Below are positions 25,678 through 35,147 of a stretch of 64,000 nt of DNA, piece by piece. The position numbers were made by a program, and so were the translations under genes. Numbering within the stretch: position 1 is the first letter of the stretch; each line of letters begins with the position of its first letter. The DNA is from Enterobacter soli ATCC BAA-2102 (GTDB taxonomy: Bacteria; Pseudomonadota; Gammaproteobacteria; Enterobacterales; Enterobacteriaceae), in assembly GCF_001654845.1 (NCBI RefSeq), contig NZ_LXES01000024.1:163291-227290 (forward strand). Direction: 5' to 3'. Below the pieces are notes generated by a model. That model had not been told where the DNA came from. It saw only the letters and a program-made list of their open reading frames with translations, and ran no database searches.

Positions 25678-27081
25678 TCACAACAACGCTCCGAGGCTCA
25701 ACGCCACCATAATCACCACCGTCAGGATCGCCAGCAAAGGAGCAACCCACTTCAGGTAACGCACATAAGGGACGCGGGCGATCGCCAACCCGCCCATCAC
25801 AACGGCAGAGGTCGGCGTGACCAGGTTAACGATGCCGGAAGCTGACTGATACGCCGTCACCACCAGGTCGCGGTTGACGTTAGCGAAATCGGCAAGCGGT
25901 GCCATGATCGGCATCGTCAGAACGGCCAGGCCGGATGAAGAAGGCACAAGAAACGACAACACCACCTCCAGCCAGTACATCACGTTGATAAATGCGACGG
26001 TCGGCAACCCGCTCACCAGCCCTTCAGCACTGTGTAAAATGGTGTGGGTAATCATGCCTTTATCCATTATCACTACGATACCGCGCGCAATGCCGATAAT
26101 CAGCGCGACACCCAGCAAATCCCGCGCGCCGTTGATAAAGGTTGAGGTAAGTTCTTCTTCGCTCATGCGGGCGATAAGCCCGACGATGATCGCGCTGGCG
26201 AGGAATACCGCGGAGATCTCCGCCATCCACCAGCCGAGCACCGCCACGCCGTAAATCATCACCGCGAAGGCGAGGGCGAAAATCACCAGGATGATTTTGC
26301 GCACCGGGGTAAATTCCAGCGACTGTTCGCCTTTGTTACCGAGGAAATGGGCGAGGTTCTCTTCCTGTTTGTCTGCGACGATAGAGAGAGAGGGGTCCTT
26401 ACGCACTTTACGGGCGTAACGCATCACCCACGCCACGCAGATTATCCAGCCAATCACCAGCAGCGCCACGCGCAGGGCGATGCCGTTGGTGAAGGGGATC
26501 CCGGCTGCGTTGGCGGCGATCACCGTGGCAAACGGGTTGATGGTGGAGCCGAGCGTGCCGATCCCGGCGCCAAGCAGGACGGTGGAAGCCGCCACCACCG
26601 GATCAAACCGGGCAGCCAGCATCACCGGAACCAGCAGCGTGTAAAACGGCAGAGACTCTTCGGCCATGCCGTAAATCGTGCCGCCTGCGGCAAACAGCGC
26701 CATCAGGATCGGGATCATCCACTCTTCACGACCACGTAACCGGGTGGTGACGCGCTCGATCCCGGCGTCAATCGCCCCGGTTTTGGTGACGATCCCCAGA
26801 AAACCGCCGATGATCAGAATAAACAATGCCACGTCGATGGCACCGGCCTGGCCGGATTCCGGATCGTACAGCCCGGCGATAGGAGCCATCAGCACCGAAA
26901 TAATGCCCTGCGGATGGGCGGCTACGTGGGCGTAAGTCCCGGCAATGGGCACTTCTTTGCCGAGGGCCGCGTTCATTGCCATCTGGTACTGACCGGCCGG
27001 GACAACCCAGCTCAGCGCGGCCACAACGGCAATCAGAAAGAAGAGAATGGTGTAAGCGGAGGGAAACTTAAACTTGCCCAT
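25678..27081 (-). CDS. YfcC-family transporter, probable arginine/ornithine carrier
   Basis: A 467-residue polytopic membrane protein of the YfcC/ArcD2-like group, with about twelve hydrophobic segments and the conserved blocks GGTIYGMAEESLPFY, LGSTINPFATVIAANAAG and PSSSGLAVLTMPIMAPLAD. Its place in the arginine deiminase operon, between ornithine carbamoyltransferase and the ArgR paralogue, suggests import of arginine in exchange for ornithine. The Salmonella counterpart is STM4464. Substrate is inferred from context only. Confidence 0.85.
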   Translation of the reverse strand: MGKFKFPSAYTILFFLIAVVAALSWVVPAGQYQMAMNAALGKEVPIAGTYAHVAAHPQGIISVLMAPIAGLYDPESGQAGAIDVALFILIIGGFLGIVTKTGAIDAGIERVTTRLRGREEWMIPILMALFAAGGTIYGMAEESLPFYTLLVPVMLAARFDPVVAASTVLLGAGIGTLGSTINPFATVIAANAAGIPFTNGIALRVALLVIGWIICVAWVMRYARKVRKDPSLSIVADKQEENLAHFLGNKGEQSLEFTPVRKIILVIFALAFAVMIYGVAVLGWWMAEISAVFLASAIIVGLIARMSEEELTSTFINGARDLLGVALIIGIARGIVVIMDKGMITHTILHSAEGLVSGLPTVAFINVMYWLEVVLSFLVPSSSGLAVLTMPIMAPLADFANVNRDLVVTAYQSASGIVNLVTPTSAVVMGGLAIARVPYVRYLKWVAPLLAILTVVIMVALSLGALL

Positions 27082-27128
27082 GGTGTTCTCCTTAAACCCG
27101 GCGCACCCCGCGGCACGCCGGGTGGTGA

Positions 27129-28133
27129 TTAGTCGCCGAGTGTCGCCACCATGACCGCTTTAATGGTGTGCATCCGGTTTTCGGCTTCGTCGAAGACAAT
27201 GGAATTGGGGGATTCGAAGACCTCTTCCGTCACTTCCAGCCCTTTCAGGCCGTAAGCCATTTCAATTTCGCGACCCACTTTGGTGTGCTCGTTATGGAAC
27301 GCAGGCAGGCAGTGCATGAACTTAACATTCGGGTTGCCGGTGGCTTTCATCACCTTCGCGTTGATCTGATACGGCGTCATCAGGCTGACGCGCTCGGCCC
27401 AGGCTTCCTTCGGCTCGCCCATCGATACCCACACGTCGGTGTAGAGGAAATCGGTGCCGTGAACGCCTTCTTCCACGTCGTCAGTCAGGGTGATGCGTGC
27501 GCCCGTTTCTTTGGCGATGGCGCGACACTGCTCAACCAGCGCCGCTTCTGGCCAGAAGGATTTCGGCGCCACAAGACGGATATCCATGCCCATTTTGGCC
27601 GCGCCAACCATCAGTGAATTACCCATGTTGTTGCGCGCATCGCCCAGGTAGGCAAAGCTCAGCTCCGGCAGGGTTTTTCCCGGCGCGTGTTCGAGCATGG
27701 TCATCAGGTCGGCAAGAATTTGGGTCGGGTGGAATTCATCGGTCAGGCCGTTCCAGACCGGCACGCCCGCGTATTCGCCCAGCTCCTCGACAATCGCCTG
27801 ACCGTAGCCGCGATACTCAATGCCGTCGTACATACGGCCCAGCACGCGGGCGGTGTCTTTCATTGATTCCTTATGCCCAATCTGCGAGCCGCTTGGGCCG
27901 AGGTAAGTCACCTGTGCGCCCTGGTCGAACGCGCCCACTTCAAAGGCGCAGCGCGTGCGGGTGGAGGTTTTTTCAAAAATCAGCGCGATGTTTTTGCCAA
28001 CCAGAGTCTGCTTTTCGCGCCCGGCTTTTTTGGCGGCTTTCAGGTCAATGGCGAGGTCAATCAGGTACTGGATCTCTGCCGGGGTGTAGTCCAGCAGTTT
28101 GAGGAAGTTGCGGTTTTTCAGGTTGATGGTCAT
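27129..28133 (-). CDS. arcB: ornithine carbamoyltransferase, catabolic
   Basis: A 334-residue enzyme that in the deiminase pathway converts citrulline and phosphate to ornithine and carbamoyl phosphate. Motifs are STRTR ([12 protein letters not shown]), HPTQ ([11 protein letters not shown]) and HCLP ([10 protein letters not shown]). ATG 28133 lies eight bases after AAGGA and gives the family start [15 protein letters not shown]. It is a paralogue of argI at 31647, but its position between carbamate kinase and the transporter marks it as catabolic. Confidence 0.93.
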   Translation of the reverse strand: MTINLKNRNFLKLLDYTPAEIQYLIDLAIDLKAAKKAGREKQTLVGKNIALIFEKTSTRTRCAFEVGAFDQGAQVTYLGPSGSQIGHKESMKDTARVLGRMYDGIEYRGYGQAIVEELGEYAGVPVWNGLTDEFHPTQILADLMTMLEHAPGKTLPELSFAYLGDARNNMGNSLMVGAAKMGMDIRLVAPKSFWPEAALVEQCRAIAKETGARITLTDDVEEGVHGTDFLYTDVWVSMGEPKEAWAERVSLMTPYQINAKVMKATGNPNVKFMHCLPAFHNEHTKVGREIEMAYGLKGLEVTEEVFESPNSIVFDEAENRMHTIKAVMVATLGD

Positions 28134-28170
28134 GTGGGAAATCCTTTTAAAATTAATGTCTAAGACCTGA

Positions 28171-28255
28171 CCCCTCACCCTAACCCTCTCCCCAAAGGGG
28201 CGAGGGGATGGTTTGCTCCCTCTCACCTTTGGGGAGAGGGCAGGGGTGAGGGGTT
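28171..28255. repeat. CCCTCTCCC-type palindromic intergenic element, copy D
   Basis: Two hairpins face each other between arcC and arcB: CCCCTCACCCTAACCCTCTCC on the left and GGGGAGAGGGCAGGGGTGAGG near the right end, together almost one long inverted repeat. The layout is the same as in copy A. Confidence 0.8.
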
Positions 28256-29167
28256 TTAGTTGCGAATCAACGTGCCTTTCTCGCCTGCGAGGATCTCCGC
28301 GCCATCGGCCAGCGCGCCGATCCCGGCAATGCCGTTGCAGGTTTCAACAAACTCGCGGCAGGCGGCCACTTTCGGCCCCATCGAGCCGGCGTCGAACTGC
28401 ATGTCTCTGAGCAGTTCCGGCGTGACCTGTGCCAGTGGGCGCTGGGTGGGTTTGCCCCAGTCGAGATACACCGCATCGGCATCGGTCAGGATCAGCAAGG
28501 CATCCGCCTCTATCTGACGCGCCAGCAGCGCAGCGGACAGATCTTTGTCGATCACCGCTTCGATGCCGTGGTAGCCGTTGGCGTTTTCCACCACCGGAAC
28601 CCCGCCGCCGCCGTTACAAATCACCAGGTGGTCGCGCTGGATAAGTGCGGTAATGGCATCGCTCTCGACAATGCGTTTCGGCTGCGGGGAAGGCACCACG
28701 CGGCGGAAGTAGCGGCCATCGGCCTTAAACACCCAGCCTTTTTCCGCTGCCAGCGCGCTGGATTGTTCTTCGCTGTAGACCGGGCCGATGTACTTGGTCG
28801 GGTGAGTAAACGCCGGGTCGGCGGCATCCACTTCCACCTGGGTGAGCAGCACGCTTACCTCACGCTGGGGCAGGTTGTTTTTCAGCGCTTGCTGGAGCAT
28901 GTAGCCGATCATCCCCTGACTTTCGGCCCCGAGGATGTCGAGCGGGTAGGGCGTGACCTTGTCATAGGCGCTGTTTTGCAGTGCCAGCAGCCCGACCTGC
29001 GGCCCGTTGCCGTGAACCAGCACCACGCGCCACTGCTCGGTCAGCCCGGCGATGGTGCGGGCCGCCAGCTCGATGTTCTGGCGCTGGATCTCCGCTTCCA
29101 GTGGTTCACCGCGTTTGAGTAACGCGTTACCGCCAAGCGCGACGACCAGAGTGGGTTTTCTTTCCAT
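28256..29167 (-). CDS. arcC: carbamate kinase
   Basis: A 303-residue cytosolic kinase that makes ATP from carbamoyl phosphate and ADP in the last step of the arginine deiminase pathway. Family motifs are [10 protein letters not shown] at the N-terminus, [20 protein letters not shown] and [19 protein letters not shown] precedes the ATG, which lies ten bases after the arcA stop. Confidence 0.96.
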   Translation of the reverse strand: MERKPTLVVALGGNALLKRGEPLEAEIQRQNIELAARTIAGLTEQWRVVLVHGNGPQVGLLALQNSAYDKVTPYPLDILGAESQGMIGYMLQQALKNNLPQREVSVLLTQVEVDAADPAFTHPTKYIGPVYSEEQSSALAAEKGWVFKADGRYFRRVVPSPQPKRIVESDAITALIQRDHLVICNGGGGVPVVENANGYHGIEAVIDKDLSAALLARQIEADALLILTDADAVYLDWGKPTQRPLAQVTPELLRDMQFDAGSMGPKVAACREFVETCNGIAGIGALADGAEILAGEKGTLIRN

Positions 29168-29177
29168 GATGGCTCCT

Positions 29178-30398
29178 TTAAATTCCGTCGCGTTCCAGCG
29201 GGCAGCTCATGCAGCGCGCGCCGCCGCGGCCACGTCCCAGTTCGTCGCCAGGGATTGGCAACACGGTGATCCCGGCCTTGTCGTACTTCTCATTGGTCCA
29301 GATGTTGCGCTCGTAGCCAATCACCACGCCCGGGCGGATGGTCAGCACGTTGTTGGCGTCGTTCCACTGTTCGCGCTCGGCTTCAAAGGCATCGCCACCG
29401 GTGGTGATCAGGCGTACGTGGTTAATGCCGAGCGCTTTTTCGATGGCGTGGAGCAGGTCGGTTTCCTGGGTACGCAGCAGGCCGCCGCGTCCGTCCGGGG
29501 TCAGCGTCCAGCACTGGGCGTCTTTGCGCACCACTTCCGGGTAGACGGAGAAGGTGTCGACATCGATGTGGGTCATGACGGTATCGAGGTGCATACAGGA
29601 GCGGTGTTTTGGCAGTTCAACGGCGATGACGCGTTCGGCCTGGCGGTGTTTGAACAGACTGCTGGCGAGGAACTCCACGCCCTGCGGGGTGGTGCGTTCA
29701 GACATGCCGATTAATACCGCGCCGCGGCCAATGACTAATACATCGCCGCCCTCTAATGTGGCGTGGTCGTAATTAATATTTTCATCGCCGAAGTATTTAA
29801 TAAAATCACCGTCGGCAAACGCAGGGTGCCAGCGATATATAGCGCGCAGGTTATTGGTTTCACGCTGGCGGGCGGCTTTAGCCATTGGGTTAATCGACAC
29901 ACCGTTATATATCCAGCAGGAGGTATCGCGGGTAAATAAATGGTTTGGCAGCGGCTTCATAATAAAATCATTTGCCGTGTGGGTATCGACGACCATATTT
30001 TTAATTGCCGCCGGAATTTCGCCGTAGGTTAATCCACCGCTTAACCGGCGAGCCAGTTCGCGGTGCGGCATATCGGCCAGCCAGCCACGAACATCGCCCG
30101 CAAAGGTCGGCCCGAGGCGATAATCAGAGATTTGGGTTTCCAGCAGCCAGGCTTTGGCGTCTGCAATATCAAGGGTTTGTGTCAGAAGGTCGGTTAACAG
30201 CAGGACTTCCACACCCTGCTCGCGCAGCGTGTTTGCGAACATGTCATGCTCTTCACCCGCACGTTCAACCGATAACACATCATCGAATAATAATTCCTGG
30301 CAATTCGAAGGAGTTAAGCGTTTTAAACTTAAATTAGGGCGGTGCAGCATCACACTGCGCAATTGACCAATTTCAGAACCGACGTAATGCTTTTCCAT
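29178..30398 (-). CDS. arcA: arginine deiminase
   Basis: A 406-residue enzyme that hydrolyses arginine to citrulline and ammonia. The catalytic cysteine is in [13 protein letters not shown] close to the C-terminus; the FTRDTSCWI and [10 protein letters not shown] blocks carry the other active-site residues. It is the first gene of the operon arcA-arcC-arcB-transporter-ArgR paralogue. A long AT-rich control region with a CRP-like site lies upstream. Confidence 0.97.
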   Translation of the reverse strand: MEKHYVGSEIGQLRSVMLHRPNLSLKRLTPSNCQELLFDDVLSVERAGEEHDMFANTLREQGVEVLLLTDLLTQTLDIADAKAWLLETQISDYRLGPTFAGDVRGWLADMPHRELARRLSGGLTYGEIPAAIKNMVVDTHTANDFIMKPLPNHLFTRDTSCWIYNGVSINPMAKAARQRETNNLRAIYRWHPAFADGDFIKYFGDENINYDHATLEGGDVLVIGRGAVLIGMSERTTPQGVEFLASSLFKHRQAERVIAVELPKHRSCMHLDTVMTHIDVDTFSVYPEVVRKDAQCWTLTPDGRGGLLRTQETDLLHAIEKALGINHVRLITTGGDAFEAEREQWNDANNVLTIRPGVVIGYERNIWTNEKYDKAGITVLPIPGDELGRGRGGARCMSCPLERDGI

Positions 30399-30513
30399 AA
30401 TTATTCCTTTAACTGTTTTTCAGAATAAAAAGGGCTGGGCCATGTAGTTATTTGCATGGCGGATTAGCTCAATTGATTTCACGGCTCATACTAGGCGACT
30501 TGTTATTTCATAT

Positions 30514-30529
30514 TGTGATGTTGCTCACG
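30514..30529 (-). promoter_or_regulatory. candidate CRP site upstream of arcA
   Basis: TGTGA, six bases, TCACG matches 9 of 10 core CRP positions. It lies 116 bases upstream of the arcA start codon. Confidence 0.55.
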
Positions 30530-30898
30530 CGGAATGGGGTATTGAATGGTTTGTTTTTATTTGCATGACGCGTATCAGATAATGATTAACTAGGCATTAT
30601 TCAGAGATGAATAACTACGCGGTATTCTTCGGTCTTATTTGTATTTGTTATTAACTTGTAGAATTTAACGCTTTGACATATTTGGTTATCGTATTGATTT
30701 TAAAGTATTAAATTAAGTCAGTAGAATGACTATGCAAAAACACACATTAATTATTTTTGACTTAAGGAAAATCAATAAATATTTATTTGTTGATTCCGCA
30801 AATTATCAAAATGGTGAAATGTGAGGTAGGGATGGTTTTTGTGATTAGATCTTTTGAATCAACAGATTAGATTAGTGCGTGTGAAGCCCCTATTCTGA

Positions 30899-30912
30899 GG
30901 TTATGCATAACC
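30899..30912. promoter_or_regulatory. perfect 14-bp palindrome upstream of yjgK
   Basis: GGTTATGCATAACC is self-complementary. It lies about 160 bases before the yjgK start; which protein binds it is unknown. Confidence 0.35.
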
Positions 30913-31065
30913 GCTGCATATTTTCTTGTTGCAGGTTAACAGGCAATTAACAGATTTCCCGATAAACATGCGTTTGCGCAAATCTCTTCTAAAAAGTGGT
31001 GGTATGGCAGTGGGAATTCTCGTATAAAAGATAAAAATGAAACGATGTTTTATATTAAGGGTTAG

Positions 31066-31521
<456 letters not shown>

Positions 31522-31528
31522 AACGGGT

Positions 31529-31632
31529 TTGCTCCCTCTCCCAGTGCAAGGTAAAAGCAAAAACGACAACTTTGTTGTCGTTTTTTAGTGTTTGCTCCCT
31601 CTCCCCGTGGGAGAGGGCTGGGGTAAGGGCAC
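31529..31632. repeat. composite palindromic element with terminator, copy E
   Basis: A cut-down CCCTCTCCC unit (31531-31543), the linker AAGGTAAAAGCAAA, a bidirectional hairpin (31559-31586), the linker TAGTGTTTG and a full CCCTCTCCCC/GGGAGAGGG unit. The same modules in the same order occur at 56079-56222. Confidence 0.8.
31559..31586. terminator. bidirectional terminator between yjgK and argI
   Basis: AAAAACGACAAC, a TTT loop and GTTGTCGTTTTTT make a perfect stem with an A run on one side and a T run on the other. It serves the convergent yjgK and argI. Confidence 0.88.
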
Positions 31633-31646
31633 CAGCCCGCAGAGGA

Positions 31647-32651
31647 CTAACTGCCAAGCGTCGCCACCATCACCGCCTTAATGGTATGCATCCGGTTTTC
31701 TGCCTGGTCGAACACAATACTCGCCGCCGACTCAAACACTTCGTCCGTCACTTCCATCCCGCCGTGCAGGTCGAACTCTTTCGCCATCTGCTTGCCGAGC
31801 GTGGTCTGGTCGTCATGGAATGCTGGCAGACAGTGCAGGAACTTCACGTCCGGGTTGCCGGTCAGCGCCATCATCTGGCTGTTCACCTGATACCCGCGCA
31901 GCAGCGCAATACGCTCCGCCCACTTCTCTTTTGCCTCGCCCATCGACACCCACACGTCGGTATAGATGAAGTCCGCGCCTTTCACGCCTGCCGCCACATC
32001 TTCCGTCAGGGTGATTTTCCCGCCGTTCTTTTCGGCCAACGCGCTGCACTCTGCCACCAGGCTCTCTTCCGGCCAGCAGGCTTTTGGTGCCACCAGGCGC
32101 AGATCCAGCCCAGTCAACGCCGCGGCTTCGAGCATGGAATTGCCCATGTTGTTACGCGCATCGCCTGCATACACCAGCGTCATCTCGTTAAACGCTTTGC
32201 CTGGCAGATGCTCCTGCATGGTCAGCAGGTCGGCTAACAGCTGGGTTGGGTGGAACTCGTTGGTCAGCCCGTTCCACACCGGCACGCCAGCGTACTGTGC
32301 CAGGGTTTCAACCACTTCCTGACCGTGGCCACGGTACTGAATGCCATCGTACATGCGGCCAAGCACGCGCGCGGTATCTTTAATTGATTCTTTATGCCCA
32401 ATCTGGCTGCCGCTCGGCCCTAAATATGTGACGCGCGCGCCCTGGTCAAATGCGGCAACTTCGAAAGAGCATCGTGTGCGGGTTGAGTCTTTTTCGAAGA
32501 TGAGCGCGATGTTTTTACCGGTAAGCTTTTGTACTTCCTTGCCATTTTTTTTATCAGCTTTGAGCTGTGCGGCAAGTGTCAGCAGAGAGGTGAATTGTGC
32601 AGGGGTAAAATCGAGCAATTTCAGAAAGTGTTTCTTATACAGATCAGACAT
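31647..32651 (-). CDS. argI: ornithine carbamoyltransferase, anabolic
   Basis: A 334-residue trimeric enzyme that makes citrulline from ornithine and carbamoyl phosphate in arginine synthesis. The motifs STRTR ([12 protein letters not shown]), HPTQ ([11 protein letters not shown]) and HCLP ([10 protein letters not shown]) are present. Two ARG boxes lie directly upstream, so the gene should be repressed by ArgR and arginine; this separates it from the catabolic arcB copy. Confidence 0.96.
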   Translation of the reverse strand: MSDLYKKHFLKLLDFTPAQFTSLLTLAAQLKADKKNGKEVQKLTGKNIALIFEKDSTRTRCSFEVAAFDQGARVTYLGPSGSQIGHKESIKDTARVLGRMYDGIQYRGHGQEVVETLAQYAGVPVWNGLTNEFHPTQLLADLLTMQEHLPGKAFNEMTLVYAGDARNNMGNSMLEAAALTGLDLRLVAPKACWPEESLVAECSALAEKNGGKITLTEDVAAGVKGADFIYTDVWVSMGEAKEKWAERIALLRGYQVNSQMMALTGNPDVKFLHCLPAFHDDQTTLGKQMAKEFDLHGGMEVTDEVFESAASIVFDQAENRMHTIKAVMVATLGS

Positions 32652-32680
32652 TTTATCCTCACATGGCGAACGCCACTTAT

Positions 32681-32715
32681 TGAATTAAAATTCACTTTAT
32701 ATGTATGAATATTCA
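32681..32715 (-). promoter_or_regulatory. argI operator, two ARG boxes
   Basis: TGAATTAAAATTCA (32681-32694) is a perfect ARG box, and TGTATGAATATTCA (32702-32715) is a second with one mismatch. Their starts are 21 bp apart, the standard pairing for an ArgR hexamer. Confidence 0.9.
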
Positions 32716-32815
32716 TTTGCAACCCCGTTTCACAAATCTTTCTTACAAAGGTGGAGGCAAACACGTCCGTGTGTGAAAATAGAAGTATCTGCCGCACTTT
32801 AAAGAGGAATGAGCC

Positions 32816-33238
32816 ATGGCAAACCCGGAACTACTGGAAGAGCAACGCGAAGAGACGCGTCTGATTATTGAGGAACTGCTGGAAGACGGCAGCGATCCGG
32901 ACGCGCTGTACACCATCGAGCACCATTTCTCTGCCGACGATTTCGAAGCGCTGGAAAAGCTGGCGGTTGAAGCTTTCAAACTGGGTTACGAAGTGACCGA
33001 GCCAGAAGAGCTGGAAGTGGAAGAGGGCGACACCGTCATCTGCTGCGATATCCTGAGCGAAGGCGCGCTGAAAGCAGAGCTGATTGATGCGCAGGTAGAA
33101 CAGCTGATGAACCTGGCCGAGAAGTTTGAAGTGGAATACGACGGCTGGGGAACCTACTTCGAAGATCCGAACGGTGAAGACGGCGACGAAGACGACGAAG
33201 ATTACATCGACGAAGACGACGACGGCGTGCGTCACTGA
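32816..33238 (+). CDS. rraB: regulator of RNase E activity B
   Basis: A 140-residue acidic cytosolic protein that binds the C-terminal half of RNase E and changes its activity on some mRNAs. The last 25 residues are nearly all Asp/Glu ([17 protein letters not shown]). It is divergent from argI as in E. coli. A GCGGCAGC/GCTGCCGC hairpin follows, and then miaE. Confidence 0.95.
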   Translation: MANPELLEEQREETRLIIEELLEDGSDPDALYTIEHHFSADDFEALEKLAVEAFKLGYEVTEPEELEVEEGDTVICCDILSEGALKAELIDAQVEQLMNLAEKFEVEYDGWGTYFEDPNGEDGDEDDEDYIDEDDDGVRH

Positions 33239-33247
33239 TTGTATTTT

Positions 33248-33267
33248 GCGGCAGCTTCGGCTGCCGC
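33248..33267 (+). other. UUCG-capped hairpin between rraB and miaE
   Basis: GCGGCAGC, TTCG, GCTGCCGC: a perfect 8-bp stem with a stable tetraloop, but no T run. It lies between the rraB stop and the miaE ribosome binding site, so it may set relative expression or protect a processed mRNA end. Confidence 0.55.
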
Positions 33268-33280
33268 TTCAGGAACCCGA

Positions 33281-34039
33281 ATGGATTACCCGCAGATACT
33301 CGCCCCCGTACTCAACTTCCTCCAGTGCCCGACCCCGCAAGCATGGATTGATAAAGCCCGCGACCCGGCCAACCTGCCGCTGCTGCTGACCGACCACATG
33401 GTGTGCGAACTTAAAGCCGCACAGACCGCGCTGCTGCTGGTGCGTAAATACGTCGCCGATGAAAGTGGTGCCGACGCGTTGCTCGACTGGCTCAGACCCT
33501 ACGAAGTGTTTACCTTCCGCGACGGCCCGGAGCCGGACTTTATCGCCCTGCACAAGCAGATTAGCAAAAGCGTGATGCCCAAAACCGACGATCCGTGGGG
33601 CCAGTTGCTTATCGACAGCATGGTGCTGCTGATAAAAGAAGAGCTGCATCACTTCTGGCAGGTGCGCGAGGCGATGCTGGCGCGCGATATTCCGTACGTC
33701 AAAATCACCGCCAGTCGCTACGCTAAAGGGATGCTGAAAGAAGTGCGCACGCACGAACCGCTGACGCTTATCGACAAGCTGATTTGCGGGGCCTATATCG
33801 AAGCCCGTTCCTGCGAGCGCTTTGCCGCACTGGCACCGTTCCTCGACGACGATTTGCAGAAGTTCTACCTGTCGCTGCTGCGCTCGGAAGCACGCCATTA
33901 TCAGGACTATCTGACCCTTGCCCAGCAGGTGAGCGACAACGATATCTCACCCCGGGTACAGCTTTTTGGTGAAATTGAAGCCACACTTATCTCGACACCG
34001 GACAACGAGTTCCGCTTCCATAGTGGCGTGCCGGTGTAA
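33281..34039 (+). CDS. miaE: tRNA-(ms2io6A37)-hydroxylase
   Basis: A 252-residue non-haem diiron monooxygenase that hydroxylates the isopentenyl group of ms2i6A37 in tRNAs reading U-initial codons. Ferritin-like metal motifs are seen: EELHHF, EARSCERF and SEARHYQDY. ATG 33281 is chosen because AGGAA lies upstream and it gives the family start MDYPQ. The gene is present in Salmonella and Enterobacter but absent from E. coli. Confidence 0.95.
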   Translation: MDYPQILAPVLNFLQCPTPQAWIDKARDPANLPLLLTDHMVCELKAAQTALLLVRKYVADESGADALLDWLRPYEVFTFRDGPEPDFIALHKQISKSVMPKTDDPWGQLLIDSMVLLIKEELHHFWQVREAMLARDIPYVKITASRYAKGMLKEVRTHEPLTLIDKLICGAYIEARSCERFAALAPFLDDDLQKFYLSLLRSEARHYQDYLTLAQQVSDNDISPRVQLFGEIEATLISTPDNEFRFHSGVPV

Positions 34040-34069
34040 ACCGACACTGCAAAAGGATGCGAGATCGAG

Positions 34070-34801
34070 ATGAAAAAAACGTGGATACGTATTGTAGTGG
34101 TGGCCGTAGTGGCCGCCGCTGTGGCGTTCTGGGTCTATTTTGATAAGCAGCGCTTGCAGCAAGATCCGGAACAACAGCTTGATACCACCCTGAACGCCAT
34201 GCCCGCCTGGCAGGTGCTGAAAGAACAAGAGCCGGCGCTGCAAAAGCGCATCCGCGAGCAGATCCTCACGATGCAGAAGGCGGGCGAATCTGAACAGCAC
34301 ATCATCGATGTGATCCAACCGCAAATCCTCAACCTGCAAATGTCGCGCCTGCAATACGCCCCGGATGCCAACGTGGTGGAGTATATGAAGGCCAATATGG
34401 AGCAGACCGCCGCCATTCAGAAGGTGAGTGACGATGCCTGTTTCCGGTTCTTGTATCCCGGCGTGAAGGGCGGCGTGAACCCGATGCGGGTGCTCGATAA
34501 ACCGATGATGCAGCGTCGAATGCAGGCCGATGCCGACATGATGCGCGCCGCCTACGGGAAAAACCGCCACACCGTGACACCTGAGGAGCGTGCTGCCGCC
34601 GTAGCCGATGTACGACCCATAATGAAGGAACTTGCCGACAAATATGGCGAGGCCATCCAGCTGCTGCAAACCCCTGAGCAAGCGGTCGGCAAGGAGAAGC
34701 TTTCGTGCGATATGGTGCAGGATATGTGGGCGAAGGTGCTGAAGCTGCCAGAGCCGAAGGCGGCTGGTGTGATTCGACTGGCGGTTTCGGAGCTGGATTG
34801 A
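34070..34801 (+). CDS. membrane-anchored protein of unknown function
   Basis: A 243-residue protein with one N-terminal hydrophobic segment (residues 5-22, IRIVVVAVVAAAVAFWVY) and a charged, mostly helical remainder (for example LKEQEPALQKRIREQILTMQKAG). It is probably an inner-membrane anchor with a periplasmic domain; a single pair of cysteines (SDDACFRF and KLSCDMV) could form a disulfide there. No family function is recognised. It lies between miaE and leuX, perhaps in the miaE transcript. Confidence 0.8.
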   Translation: MKKTWIRIVVVAVVAAAVAFWVYFDKQRLQQDPEQQLDTTLNAMPAWQVLKEQEPALQKRIREQILTMQKAGESEQHIIDVIQPQILNLQMSRLQYAPDANVVEYMKANMEQTAAIQKVSDDACFRFLYPGVKGGVNPMRVLDKPMMQRRMQADADMMRAAYGKNRHTVTPEERAAAVADVRPIMKELADKYGEAIQLLQTPEQAVGKEKLSCDMVQDMWAKVLKLPEPKAAGVIRLAVSELD

Positions 34802-34906
34802 CAGGTGTGCTGGTTTTTTGGGCACTTAGCGTGGGTTTAGCGCGTCGCTGCTTGCATGGCGGCGCGCGACAGGTATAATCCACAACGTTTCCGCATCCCC
34901 TTCAGT

Positions 34907-34991
34907 GCCGAAGTGGCGAAATCGGTAGACGCAGTTGATTCAAAATCAACCGTAGAAATACGTGCCGGTTCGAGTCCGGCCTTCGGCACCA
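34907..34991 (+). tRNA. leuX: tRNA-Leu (anticodon CAA)
   Basis: An 85-base type II tRNA gene with long variable arm and encoded CCA. The acceptor arms GCCGAAG/CTTCGGC pair, the T loop is GTTCGAGTC, and the anticodon loop TTCAAAA gives CAA at 34941-34943. The sequence matches E. coli leuX, a well-known integration point for genomic islands. The AT-rich dnd island begins directly after it. Confidence 0.97.
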
Positions 34992-35112
34992 CGCTATCTT
35001 AGTCTGTTACAATCACTAGACTGCTTTTCAATATCCTAATTATTGGGTAAAGTACTCCCTATCTAAAGCTATGCTCATAAGCAATCTGAGAAGTTAAGTT
35101 TTGAGAATAGCT

Positions 35113-35138
35113 TAATTGTTGGACGCCCAAAACAATTA
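35113..35138 (+). promoter_or_regulatory. inverted repeat before the DGQHR gene
   Basis: TAATTGTT and AACAATTA form a perfect 8-bp inverted repeat around ten bases, ending nine bases before the start codon. It could be an operator, or a hairpin that hides the AGGGA ribosome binding site. Confidence 0.5.
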
Positions 35139-35147
35139 GGGAATATT

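Noticed and set aside
30514..30912. ARG boxes for the arginine deiminase operon
   Set aside because: TGAAT and ATTCA half-sites occur but in the wrong order or spacing; only the argI pair is convincing.
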